64,000 nucleotides of DNA, from positions 62,001-126,000 of IMG/VR virus record IMGVR_UViG_3300026382_000006; one strand, given 5' to 3'. The position numbers were made by a program, and so were the translations under genes. Position 1 is the stretch's first letter; each line of letters starts with the position of its first letter. The stretch is from a virus. This document shows positions 53,546 to 62,422 of this stretch, one piece after another. The notes under the pieces are model-generated. The model was not told where the DNA came from. It saw nothing but the letters and a program-made list of their open reading frames with translations, and made no database searches.

Positions 53546-56401
53546 ATGGCAAATATGTTAGATGATTTAAGACCATTGCTTTATAACCCAGGAGCAATAC
53601 AAAGTAAAGTATTATCTATTTTAGAAGAAAATACCAAAGGTAAAATCAATATACCTGATCCAAATAATCCTTTCGTATTTTTAGTAGAAAGTAATGCGTT
53701 AGTAGGTAGCGCAGTAGTTATGGAGTCGGCATATAATATTAAAAAAATGTATCCTCAATTAGCTACCACCAAAGAAGATCTTTATCACCATTTAGCAGAT
53801 AATGAATTACAAGATATTTTTGCTACTCCAGCTACTGGTGATTTTAGATTCTTTATAAATAAAAAAGAATTATTAACATATGGGATAAGAGGTAGCAGTT
53901 ATATAGAAATAATAATGCCTAAATTTACAAAAATAATAGTAAACGATGTCAGTTTTACATTGTTAAACGACATTGATATACGTCTTTATGATACTAATAA
54001 AACGTTTGTAAGATTAGTAGGTAATGATTTAGGTATCAGCCATGATAATGACTTAATTTTAAATTCTGGTATAATAACAGATGGTAATTTAGTAGAATGG
54101 ATTATCTTCGATGTATCTATTCAGCAATTATTATATACTAAAATTTTAGATAACATAGTGTCTAGTAAACCATATAGTAAAGAAATTCTAATTAATGATC
54201 AGTACTGTTATACAGATATTAAAGCATATTCCCCGAATCTAAACGATATGTTTACATTACGTAAAACATATAGTAATTTTGTTTACAATCCTAACGTAGT
54301 TACAGCATTTATAAAACCTATAGATAATAAAGTTTTAGTGGAGATACCATTAAATTATATATTAGATAATATGGTAGCAAACGATATAATAATAGATATG
54401 TTTACTACAAAAGGTGAATTAATATTACCTTTACAAGACTATAAACCTGAAGACATTGAAATACAGTATCCAGATTTTACAGATGCTACCGATAATAGAA
54501 TTAAAGCATTACAGAATACTGCGATATATTGTAAAGGTCTTGGTTTTACATATGGTGGCAGAAACGAAATAGGTTTTGAAGAATTAAAAAATAAGATTAT
54601 CTACCATACTACTGGTGATAACGAAATACCAATTACAGAAGATGAGATAATGGAAGAGTTAAATCAATTAGGTTATGATTTAGTAGGTAAAGTAGATACA
54701 ATACTAGATAGGATTTACATAGCTAATAAAAAAATAGGTGATCTAGGTAATGATGTAGATTCACTAGCGGATATTTTTATGGATACTCTAAAAATAGATG
54801 CCGGCGTAATCGATGGTGAAAGAATTAAAACTTTTAATAACAGTGTAATCATTAATCCATTTACTATTTTTAAATTGGAAAATGGAAATCCTATTCCATT
54901 AAACAATTCAGAATTAGATAATCTATTAAATACTACAGATGCAATTAGTTTAATGGAATTATTAAATAATAAAAAATTATTTTACAATATTTACAAATAT
55001 ATAACTGACTATGATGACGAATTGAAAGTTAGAGCATATGATTTAAATGCACCTAGAGTATTTGGTAACAAAGATACAAAATTAAACGATACCATTGATA
55101 TGTTAGTAACTCTATCTGATTATAGATTAAGTAGAGTAAAAGATGACTACTATTTATATTTTAGACTAAATCCGGATGATAATTTTCTTAGTATGGATTT
55201 AGAAAATATAAAATTACAATTAACTTTATTAACAGATAACAAAGATATAAACTTTACATTCTTCGGTAATGTCTATAGTGATAATATAGGTTTAATAGGT
55301 AAAATTAAAATTTCTACCACAGGATACATAGATAATGAAAATAAAATCTTAATAAAAGACTTTTTATCAAAAGTATCCGTGGGAAAAATAGACTTAATAA
55401 ATAACGCACACCTGTTAATTTATTCTACAAAATCTATACCAAATGATACTGATACAAATATGAAAAATAAAATATTAGACATAGATGGAAAATCAGCTAT
55501 CTACCAAGAAAGTCTTGTATTAGAATTTGGTAAGTATTTAAAATATCTATATAGTAACTACGATGTAAATTATACAAATAGAAAATATAAAAAATATGAA
55601 AATGATATTTATTTAACATACGCAGAAGATATATATGAACTAGATGAATCTGGTACTCCTAAATATGAAGAAGTAGACACTGACGGCGATGATATAAATG
55701 ACGACATTAAATTAGTCGTGTTACATAAAAAGGGAGATCCAGTATTGGACGAAGACGGTAATCCAATAATACTCCATAAAAAGGGAGATGTAATACTAGA
55801 CGAAGATGGTAATCCTATTATAGATTTCGACTTAGGAATAGAACATTATGTAGATATTTTATTTTTAGAATATCCTTATAGGGCAGCTAACAATAATAAA
55901 TACATTAATTATAGAATTGATTTATACACAGAATTAACAAGATCAATTGTAGATGAATTAGAATACATAAACAGCAGATTATTAGAAAACACTGTCATTA
56001 AGTACAAACCTAAAAACAATTTAAAGGATGTAAAATTAACTGTTAATAATCTAGTTTATGTTTCTCCTAATTTTGTAACGCCAGTAATTACAATATATGT
56101 AGTAGATACAACTGTTACTCCTGAATTAATTATTAATTTTAAATCAGTAGCAGGTAAAATTCTACAACAAGGTTTAAGAGATAATAAACGTGTATCTGAA
56201 ATAGCAAATGAAATTGCTAATACATTAGGAGAATCAATAGTATCTGTAAAAATTACAAATCTAGATTCAGCCGGCGATGTAGATATTAAAAAATATACAA
56301 CTAATAGTAGTCAAATAGTGATAAATAAAATTTTAACACAAGCAAATGACGGTACGTTAAGACCTGAATTAGATATTAAATTAGATATCACTAGCTTATA
56401 A
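53546..56401 (+). CDS. Large baseplate wedge-like protein, 951 aa
   Basis: 951 residues, the largest protein in the window. The N-terminal 110 residues (LRPLLYNPGAIQSKVLSILE, DPNNPFVFLVESNALVGSAV) resemble the opening of T4 gp6-like baseplate wedge proteins of large myoviruses. The middle is beta-rich, and the end (about 830-950, VTPVITIYVVDTTVTPELI) fits a baseplate J-like domain. Residues about 727-758 hold a tandem repeat, LHKKGDPVLDEDGNPI then LHKKGDVILDEDGNPI. The role is inferred from pattern and context. Confidence 0.6.
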   Translation: MANMLDDLRPLLYNPGAIQSKVLSILEENTKGKINIPDPNNPFVFLVESNALVGSAVVMESAYNIKKMYPQLATTKEDLYHHLADNELQDIFATPATGDFRFFINKKELLTYGIRGSSYIEIIMPKFTKIIVNDVSFTLLNDIDIRLYDTNKTFVRLVGNDLGISHDNDLILNSGIITDGNLVEWIIFDVSIQQLLYTKILDNIVSSKPYSKEILINDQYCYTDIKAYSPNLNDMFTLRKTYSNFVYNPNVVTAFIKPIDNKVLVEIPLNYILDNMVANDIIIDMFTTKGELILPLQDYKPEDIEIQYPDFTDATDNRIKALQNTAIYCKGLGFTYGGRNEIGFEELKNKIIYHTTGDNEIPITEDEIMEELNQLGYDLVGKVDTILDRIYIANKKIGDLGNDVDSLADIFMDTLKIDAGVIDGERIKTFNNSVIINPFTIFKLENGNPIPLNNSELDNLLNTTDAISLMELLNNKKLFYNIYKYITDYDDELKVRAYDLNAPRVFGNKDTKLNDTIDMLVTLSDYRLSRVKDDYYLYFRLNPDDNFLSMDLENIKLQLTLLTDNKDINFTFFGNVYSDNIGLIGKIKISTTGYIDNENKILIKDFLSKVSVGKIDLINNAHLLIYSTKSIPNDTDTNMKNKILDIDGKSAIYQESLVLEFGKYLKYLYSNYDVNYTNRKYKKYENDIYLTYAEDIYELDESGTPKYEEVDTDGDDINDDIKLVVLHKKGDPVLDEDGNPIILHKKGDVILDEDGNPIIDFDLGIEHYVDILFLEYPYRAANNNKYINYRIDLYTELTRSIVDELEYINSRLLENTVIKYKPKNNLKDVKLTVNNLVYVSPNFVTPVITIYVVDTTVTPELIINFKSVAGKILQQGLRDNKRVSEIANEIANTLGESIVSVKITNLDSAGDVDIKKYTTNSSQIVINKILTQANDGTLRPELDIKLDITSL
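55720..55818 (+). repeat. Tandem 16-17-residue repeat within wedge-like gene
   Basis: Two adjacent copies of L-H-K-K-G-D-x-[V/I]-L-D-E-D-G-N-P-I are encoded in tandem (about 51 bases each) and differ by synonymous and a few replacement changes, so the duplication is not very recent. The acidic DEDGN core could bind calcium. Confidence 0.65.
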
Positions 56402-56415
56402 GCTAGTGATATCTA
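56382..56415. terminator. Palindrome between convergent genes
   Basis: A 34-base perfect palindrome (TAGATATCACTAGCTTA and complement) spans the stop codon of the wedge-like gene and the junction with the convergent 56416 gene. Confidence 0.62.
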
Positions 56416-56931
56416 TTAAGAAATTCTAATACCACGTAAAATAAATCCAGTAATATCGTTTACATTATTAAACAATTTGAGTTTTTCCCCATACATATTT
56501 TCTGGTAAAATATCATTTTTTAATGTTAATAGATCTTTAAGACCATATGTATCTTCAGCTACTATCGAACTAAATCTAGCTTTAAATAATAAATTGGCTT
56601 TATTAACTACTTCGTTATAATCGGATTGATAAATAACACCCATTGTATCTAAGATATACCTTACAACCTGCTTAAATCCTAGAATATAGCTCTCTTTTTC
56701 AAAATCGATATCTACTTCTTCCAATTTGAATTTGATAAAATCAGTTATTGCAACAGCTATTGCTGATAATATAATTGAGTTATCTGTATTAGTCTCATAT
56801 ATTCTTGTAAGGTTATCTATTGCACTTTTATAGTTTGCAGTAGGTAAGTACATGCTTGTCAAAATTTCTTTATTAAACTTTTTATCCACGAATAAAGGTA
56901 CTTTTTTATCGTTAGCTACCAAATAAAACAT
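56416..56931 (-). CDS. Hypothetical protein, 171 aa, baseplate locus
   Basis: 171 residues, helical, no membrane segment, no recognised family. Binding site AAGGAGAAAAG. It is sandwiched between two plus-strand structural genes but transcribed opposite to them, so its expression is separate. Assembly or tail role by location only. Confidence 0.62.
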   Translation of the reverse strand: MFYLVANDKKVPLFVDKKFNKEILTSMYLPTANYKSAIDNLTRIYETNTDNSIILSAIAVAITDFIKFKLEEVDIDFEKESYILGFKQVVRYILDTMGVIYQSDYNEVVNKANLLFKARFSSIVAEDTYGLKDLLTLKNDILPENMYGEKLKLFNNVNDITGFILRGIRIS

Positions 56932-56990
56932 CTTTTCTCCTTAATGATTGTAATTTCTTCAAGTGAACAAGTATGTTTAAAGGAGAACTT

Positions 56991-57995
56991 ATGGCAAAAT
57001 TTTATGTAGATAAATATCTAATTTATAACACACTCACTGATATCAAAAAAGCATGGTATCAAGTAGCGTTAGATGAAAAATTTGAAAATATAATAACAGA
57101 TGAAATAGTAACAGTAAATTTATCAGAATGGTTCAACAGTTTGCAGTTACCGGATGGTAAATTTATCGAAGAAGATACAGATATATTTGCAAGAGTGAAA
57201 TTATATACAGACAATGGAGAATCACCCTGGTATTTATTAAAACCTGACAAAAGTAAAATAGTAAGATTTTACGATAAGGATAAATTTGTAAAAGAAAAAA
57301 TATATAACAAAAAGAATGAACTAATACAAGTAAACGAATTTAAAAAAGATGATAACCCTATAGATATATGGTTTTATAATACTGTTTATAAAGAAGATTT
57401 TTTAGTGGATTATCTAGATCCAGATGAATGGAAGATTTATTTTGGACAAGGTATTAATGGTAGTTTTAGTAATAAATTTATAGATTTAATAAATGACGGT
57501 GTCGAAGGGTGGTTAAAAATAGGCACTGGTGAAGATCAAGGATTTCATAACAGCATGATTTGGTCTTTATATAAGGTAAATATTAAAAATAAATATATCG
57601 AATCTAGAATTAAATTAAAGAATGTATTAAATAGTAGTTTTGTATTAAACTTTAATGCGGATGATGTCGTTATAAGACTAGCTAATGTAAAATCTACTAA
57701 TAAATTATTTAAAGTGTATAGCATGGTAATAAAAAATGGTTTAGCATTAGGTATTTTTGAAATACCTGTAAACGATAAAAAAGAAATATTGCCAGGAGCA
57801 TTGATAAAGGACAACGAAATAATCTTATATAATAATCATAAAGAAATAGGTAGAGTAGAAAACATATCTGTAACAAACGATGCAAAAATTGAAATAAAAG
57901 CCGAAGTAACAGGTAGTTTTACCTATGGTAACGAAGTACTAATAGATTATATAAAAACTATGGAACATTCTGGTTTTAAAGTAAACCATTACTAA
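56991..57995 (+). CDS. Virion surface or tail protein with fibronectin-III-like N-terminus
   Basis: Start at 56991 chosen for AAAGGAGAACTT. 334 residues. The first 85 residues form a module with WYQVALDEKFENII and IFARVKLYTDNGESPW, the same W-x-V-A-x-D-x-x-F-x-N-I pattern seen in the 11538 protein. The rest (about 110-334) is a beta-rich, lectin-like domain with GWLKIGTGEDQG and INGSFSNKFIDL. Likely a receptor-binding or decoration protein; the ligand is unknown. Confidence 0.6.
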   Translation: MAKFYVDKYLIYNTLTDIKKAWYQVALDEKFENIITDEIVTVNLSEWFNSLQLPDGKFIEEDTDIFARVKLYTDNGESPWYLLKPDKSKIVRFYDKDKFVKEKIYNKKNELIQVNEFKKDDNPIDIWFYNTVYKEDFLVDYLDPDEWKIYFGQGINGSFSNKFIDLINDGVEGWLKIGTGEDQGFHNSMIWSLYKVNIKNKYIESRIKLKNVLNSSFVLNFNADDVVIRLANVKSTNKLFKVYSMVIKNGLALGIFEIPVNDKKEILPGALIKDNEIILYNNHKEIGRVENISVTNDAKIEIKAEVTGSFTYGNEVLIDYIKTMEHSGFKVNHY

Positions 57996-58020
57996 TAGGC
58001 AGAACATCCTGCCTATTAGT
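57991..58020. terminator. Inverted repeat between convergent genes
   Basis: Twelve-bp arms (ACTAATAGGCAG and complement) around a 6-base loop at the junction of the 56991 gene and the Tad2-like gene. Confidence 0.65.
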
Positions 58021-58028
58021 GGTTTTCT

Positions 58029-58496
58029 CTATTCTACTATCATCCAATCTTCAGCTGTCATGTCTGTCTGACTAGCTAACCAACCAGGTTGCAATGTTCC
58101 CTGTGCTGTATACATATCAATGTGTCCATCAATTCTAATTTTACCTCTTAAACCAGCATTCCAGTAAGGTGTATTTTCTCTTATTTCTACTTCGTTACCT
58201 GGTACATATATTAACCACATACCTTTCCCATTCCAACCTTTTCTGGCTACTTTTTTACCTTGCTTTAATGCCTCTATAGCTTCGCTAAATGTCATGTTCT
58301 CATTACTAAGTTCTTTATAACCATTAACAAATGCAGCATAAGGTGACCAACTTTCATAATTATCACTATACTTTACTCTAAATCCGGGTTGGTTTTCTGC
58401 ATCTGGTTCATAATCTCTAACCAATCCTAAACTTCCAGCATCATGATACGTCATTGGTTCCGCTTCTACTACTTTAATACATTTATATTTTTTCAT
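58029..58496 (-). CDS. DUF2829 (Tad2-like) protein, candidate anti-Thoeris factor
   Basis: 155 residues. Residues about 67-155 match the DUF2829 pattern: MTFSEAIEALKQGKKVAR, GWNGKGMWLIYVPG, IRIDGHIDMYTAQGTLQPGW, LASQTDMTAEDW. DUF2829 proteins include Tad2, a phage sponge that binds the cyclic-ADP-ribose signal made by the Thoeris defence system. Residues 1-66 are an extra N-terminal domain (KYKCIKVVEAEPM, YESWSPYAAFVNGY) frequently seen in other phage proteins. Composition is richer in Gly, Trp and Pro than neighbours. Domain identity is confident; anti-defence activity is inferred. Confidence 0.75.
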   Translation of the reverse strand: MKKYKCIKVVEAEPMTYHDAGSLGLVRDYEPDAENQPGFRVKYSDNYESWSPYAAFVNGYKELSNENMTFSEAIEALKQGKKVARKGWNGKGMWLIYVPGNEVEIRENTPYWNAGLRGKIRIDGHIDMYTAQGTLQPGWLASQTDMTAEDWMIVE

Positions 58497-58499
58497 TGT

Positions 58500-58670
58500 T
58501 TACTCCTTTAAATCTTTCATCATTTTTTTCCACATCTTTGCATACTTTTTAGCTTCTTTACCTCTCAAATTGAGTTTTTCCATTAATATATTTTTTAGAA
58601 TCTGTACAGATTCATTTTTGCTATATCTACCATCCAGTGTAATGAGTACATCTAACGGTATATTGTTCAT
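58500..58670 (-). CDS. Small helical protein, 56 aa
   Basis: 56 codons starting behind a strong AAAGGAGGTATCT site and ending 3 bases before the Tad2-like start, whose binding site it contains. MNNIPLDVLITLDGRYS is followed by a Lys/Met-rich amphipathic helix (KYAKMWKKMMKDLKE). No family recognised. Likely co-translated with the Tad2-like gene. Confidence 0.6.
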   Translation of the reverse strand: MNNIPLDVLITLDGRYSKNESVQILKNILMEKLNLRGKEAKKYAKMWKKMMKDLKE

Positions 58671-58714
58671 AGATACCTCCTTTTTTAGTTTCTTTATTAT
58701 ATCAATCTGATAAA

Positions 58715-59293
58715 TTAATCATAAATATTTTTTAACTTCTTTTCGATTACATATTTAACTAATCTATCTGCTTCATCTTCCATAACTGTTAATTGTCCTT
58801 TTTTATTTTTTACGTTTACATCAGGTTTAATTTTATCTACTTCATATCTTTTTCCATTCTTACCACAGTTACTAGTATCAGAATGCAACCTCACCACGAG
58901 TCCATTCATTTGTTTTATCATTTCTGCTTCTAACACGAATCTTGTATCTGGTAATATTACAATATCTATATTTTCTATTTTGTTTAATTCTTTCTTAAGT
59001 GCGTCTATAAAAACGTCTTCTCCTAAGTTTTTTCTAATACTATCTGCTACTCTTATTATATAATCTCTAGTAGTCATAATTTCAATTCCATTACTAACTA
59101 AAATATTATCATTTTTCATTTTTTCTAAAAGGTGTCTATCTACTTTCATTATGTCTGCTGTTACATCTTTTAGTTTATCTGCAAACGATCGTATAGCTAC
59201 CTCTTTCTTATGTTTTTTAAACTCTTTTACTAACATTTTTGCAAATGTATCTTTACCACATCTATCTAATCCTACAATTCCAATTATAAACAT
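58715..59293 (-). CDS. Deoxynucleoside monophosphate kinase
   Basis: 192 residues. P-loop GLDRCGKDT at 8-16, then IRSFADKLKDVT, DSIRKNLGEDVFIDAL, and VILPDTRFVLEAEMI (nucleotide and Mg handling). This is the layout of T4 gp1-type dNMP kinases, which phosphorylate dNMPs for DNA synthesis. It overlaps the upstream membrane gene by one base (TAATG). It serves the same nucleotide-supply role as the MazG-like and polymerase genes nearby. Confidence 0.85.
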   Translation of the reverse strand: MFIIGIVGLDRCGKDTFAKMLVKEFKKHKKEVAIRSFADKLKDVTADIMKVDRHLLEKMKNDNILVSNGIEIMTTRDYIIRVADSIRKNLGEDVFIDALKKELNKIENIDIVILPDTRFVLEAEMIKQMNGLVVRLHSDTSNCGKNGKRYEVDKIKPDVNVKNKKGQLTVMEDEADRLVKYVIEKKLKNIYD

Positions 59294-59772
59294 TATTTAT
59301 CCTTAAGATAGTAATCTTTATCAGTAGCTCTACCTACTACATTATACGTAGTCTTCTCTATAATTGTAATAGGTTCGTTATTCTTAAGTTTTTGTTCTAA
59401 TCTATAATAGTCTTCATTAGTCGTATCTTGTAGATAAAAACATTTAACATTTCCCTTTACTAAACCACATATTTCATTATTTACTTCCTTAGCGTTTTTT
59501 ACAACATAGTAATTAGTAACTTTAGTTTTGTCAAACATGCCTAAAAATGTTGGAATTGCTCCTCCTAATAAAATACCAAATAAACTAATAGCTATTATAG
59601 CTCCTAACAAATCATTACCCACTGTATCATCTACTGTTACAAACGCAATAATTAATATAACAAATATGACCAATGGTATTAAACCAGATATATAAAGTGC
59701 AGATAATGCAGTTAAAATGGCGCTTAAAGCAAATACTATTATTAAAATTTTATTTTCAGTTTTTTCGTTCAT
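59293..59772 (-). CDS. Membrane protein, 159 aa
   Basis: 159 residues. Three hydrophobic segments in the first 85 residues (about 9-30, 31-47, 55-80; KILIIVFALSAILTALSALY, SLFGILLGGAIPTFLG) precede a soluble C-terminal domain of about 70 residues with two Cys (EICGLVKGNVKCFYL). Preceded by AAAAGGAGAGATC. No family recognised; it may act in the host membrane. Not obviously a holin, which would normally be shorter. Confidence 0.65.
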   Translation of the reverse strand: MNEKTENKILIIVFALSAILTALSALYISGLIPLVIFVILIIAFVTVDDTVGNDLLGAIIAISLFGILLGGAIPTFLGMFDKTKVTNYYVVKNAKEVNNEICGLVKGNVKCFYLQDTTNEDYYRLEQKLKNNEPITIIEKTTYNVVGRATDKDYYLKDK

Positions 59773-59786
59773 GATCTCTCCTTTTC

Positions 59787-60194
59787 TTAATCATATTCTT
59801 TGTAGTCGTTTAAAATATAACAAATTGCTCTGGCTTGATTGATAGATGTGACTCCGAACATATCTGTAATTGTCTTACCTTTTGCTTTATTTTTTATTTC
59901 TTTTAGCAATGTAGGATTTTCTTTAAAATATTGTTCCCATAGTATTACATACTCTTTAAATAATTCATTTTCTGTCTTATTATTTAATGGCGGTTTACCT
60001 TTAGCTTCTTTCCAATGTTTTACTTTATCTCTGTAACCCTTAATATCTAGTTGGTAAATTTCTTCTATGGATTTATTATTATAACTACTTAAACGAGCAT
60101 AGAGAGCTGAATATCTTTTATCACCTTTACTGGATACTTCGTAATAGGGTTCACCTCTATTTACTCTCCTAGCCCATTTGTAAATTACTTTTTT
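59787..60194 (-). CDS. Frame without a normal start: possible -1 frameshift extension of DNA polymerase
   Basis: 135 open codons in the frame -1 to the polymerase, ending TAA at 59787. No ATG, GTG or TTG occurs until late in it. The sequence (KWARRVNRGEPYYEVSSKGD, SIEEIYQLDIKGYRDKVKHW, EAKGKPPLNNKTENELFKEY, GVTSINQARAICYIL) is plainly coding and resembles a small conserved phage protein I have seen as a free-standing gene. It begins beside the A_AAA_AAG heptamer before the polymerase stop. Options: programmed frameshift fusion, a rare start codon, or a base lost in the sequence. Confidence 0.6.
   Translation of the reverse strand, partial: KKVIYKWARRVNRGEPYYEVSSKGDKRYSALYARLSSYNNKSIEEIYQLDIKGYRDKVKHWKEAKGKPPLNNKTENELFKEYVILWEQYFKENPTLLKEIKNKAKGKTITDMFGVTSINQARAICYILNDYKEYD
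60185..60194 (-). promoter_or_regulatory. dnaX-type slippery heptamer before polymerase stop
   Basis: The minus strand reads GA_AAA_AAG followed by TAA. The heptamer A_AAA_AAG in this register is the E. coli dnaX -1 frameshift site. AAAGGA lies 6 bases upstream (an SD-like stimulator position), and a small stem (AATAG/CTATT with GG/CC, TGAA loop) lies about 30 bases downstream. Confidence 0.5.
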
Positions 60195-62353
60195 TCAGCA
60201 TCCTTTAAAAATGGTAATTCTTCGGATAATATTAAGTTTGGTTTAACATAATATCCCATGCTGTTTAAAATAATATATAACATATTACAATTATCTTTTA
60301 CTACTTTCTTAATATCTATAATATCCATTATCTCTTTAGGGAAACCTTTATTGTGTAAATTTACTAATGGAAATTTGAATGTCTTAATTTCTGTTTTGTT
60401 ATATTTTTTCATAAACTCTCTAAACTTATTAGTAAATTCTTGATCTTCTAAACTAGATAACCAATTTTCCATATCTTTTTTACTATTAATTATGGTAGGA
60501 ATTTTAACAGCCATATAAGTAGGATCAGGTGCATTACCATATTTATCTGCAAAGACATCTTGCCATAATAAATATTGTAAATAAGGAGATTTATCCATTT
60601 CTGCTTTATATGCTGTAGGTTCTTTTATTTTTTCTAATTTTAATACATTAGGGCTACCTGATTTAATTGCTTTAATAATCATTTGTTCTGCTTCTACTAC
60701 TTGTTTCAAATATTTTGTTAATGACAATTTTTCGTTTCTAGAGATAGTATCCATAATATCTCTCATCATTTTTTCAGCTAAGTCTCTTACCGGTTGGTAA
60801 GCATATGATGCTATAAGATGCACACCTTTCTTCTCTAGGTCTGGTTCTTTAAATACATTACCCTCTTGTATTCTAACATTAGCGAAATAGTGTTTGGATA
60901 CATCTGTATTTACAAATACATCCCAGAAAAATTCATTTTTCATTTGTAAATTCTTAGCTCCCTCGTAACCAATATTCATATTTGCACCTAGTACTTTAAT
61001 ATAATGGTCTATTGCTTGTGTATTAAATGTCATCACTATAGCAGTCAGACCTATTGCTGTAGAATTTATCACAGGTTTACCAAAATACCATTCTATCCAA
61101 TTTTGATATGTAGCACATGTACTATCTGTATCTGATAACACAATTACTTCTCTTAACATATCTCTTATATATGCTATAGAGATAGGAAATACCTTTGTAA
61201 CAAATAATGTCTGTATTAAGTCTTTGTAATTATGAAATACTCTTTGAGCATTTAAACCTGCTTTAGCTAAATCTATTATTACCTCATCTGGTAATTTATC
61301 TTCCCCCTCTAAAACATATTTTCTACCACGTACTATATCAGCTTTCAGATGTAGTAATAAGTTTATTATCCAATCTTCTAAAGATTTTAAGACTTCTATA
61401 GCTTGTTCGACAGTATTTATTTTTGCTTCTTTAAATAGTATACTATCTAATAACTTCCTTACAAATTCAGGATTAAATTCTCTTAGTTGGTATAAATCAT
61501 TCACATATGTAATAGCTGCTCTTTCTACGGGAGATAATCTTTTCAAAAATTCTAATATTCTATGTTCTCTATAAGTATTTCTCCAGTAATATTTACTAGA
61601 CTTTAATATTACTTTATTTAATACTTCTTCAGCTGTAGGATAATATAATTCGTACTTATCCATTATCTGTTTAAAGTTATCCATGTCTATATTTGTTACA
61701 ATAGCTGTTAAATGGTTTAATGTCACATTAGGATCTCTATAATGTCTATTACCTGTAATCATTGATTCAGATATAGCATTACCTATTCCTGATACACATC
61801 TTGTAATAGATGTTAGTGTATAGTGTGCCGATGGATTATATAGTACTGTACCTGCACTAGCATATGCTCCTGATAAACTATTGTTTTTAATTTTCATAGA
61901 TTTTTGCAATGTATTATGATAATTGGATTTTTCTTTATCACCATCCATTTTATACTTAAAAGCCAATTTTTTATGTTTAGATCTTAAGGCAATATTTTCA
62001 CTAATAAATTCAGCATGCAGTGATTTCTTCTTTTTACGATTAAAATATACTGTAAAAGATGGTACTAAAATATCATCATTCTGTTTTACATAATTTATAT
62101 ATCCTAATATAGTTGTATACTGATTATTAATTATTTTACCATCTAATGTTCTTTCCCTATATCTCACTCTAGGATTTCTAATCTGATGTTCTTGTTTTAA
62201 TTTATTTAAAACATTTTTAACTTTCTTTTTTGCTTCTTCTATAGGTAAATGATTTTGTGTTGCTATGTATTTACTAGCTTGCTCTATATAGTGGTTAATA
62301 GGATCTATATCGGTGGTATATTTATCTTTCTCTAATTTAAATACTTCAAACAT
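60185..62353 (-). CDS. Family B DNA polymerase, catalytic (palm/thumb) part, phiKZ-type
   Basis: 722 residues. Motif B is KIKNNSLSGAY with Lys154 and Asn158-Ser159; the usual Tyr of NSxYG is Ser. Motif C is VLSDTDSTC with Asp408 and Asp410. About 245 residues separate them, far more than in T4-type enzymes. No motif A (DxxSLYPS) and no 3'-5' exonuclease motifs are visible, so these must lie in a different gene or be unrecognisable here; phiKZ relatives are known to carry the proofreading domain on a separate protein. The stop follows an A_AAA_AAG heptamer. The start is the ATG at 62353 behind AAAGGAAAAAA. Confidence 0.82.
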   Translation of the reverse strand: MFEVFKLEKDKYTTDIDPINHYIEQASKYIATQNHLPIEEAKKKVKNVLNKLKQEHQIRNPRVRYRERTLDGKIINNQYTTILGYINYVKQNDDILVPSFTVYFNRKKKKSLHAEFISENIALRSKHKKLAFKYKMDGDKEKSNYHNTLQKSMKIKNNSLSGAYASAGTVLYNPSAHYTLTSITRCVSGIGNAISESMITGNRHYRDPNVTLNHLTAIVTNIDMDNFKQIMDKYELYYPTAEEVLNKVILKSSKYYWRNTYREHRILEFLKRLSPVERAAITYVNDLYQLREFNPEFVRKLLDSILFKEAKINTVEQAIEVLKSLEDWIINLLLHLKADIVRGRKYVLEGEDKLPDEVIIDLAKAGLNAQRVFHNYKDLIQTLFVTKVFPISIAYIRDMLREVIVLSDTDSTCATYQNWIEWYFGKPVINSTAIGLTAIVMTFNTQAIDHYIKVLGANMNIGYEGAKNLQMKNEFFWDVFVNTDVSKHYFANVRIQEGNVFKEPDLEKKGVHLIASYAYQPVRDLAEKMMRDIMDTISRNEKLSLTKYLKQVVEAEQMIIKAIKSGSPNVLKLEKIKEPTAYKAEMDKSPYLQYLLWQDVFADKYGNAPDPTYMAVKIPTIINSKKDMENWLSSLEDQEFTNKFREFMKKYNKTEIKTFKFPLVNLHNKGFPKEIMDIIDIKKVVKDNCNMLYIILNSMGYYVKPNLILSEELPFLKDAEKK

Positions 62354-62422
62354 TTTTTTCCTTTATGTCCTTTTCTAAAATAATGTTCTTAATGAAAAAA
62401 TTTTAGACAAATGCAATATGTA

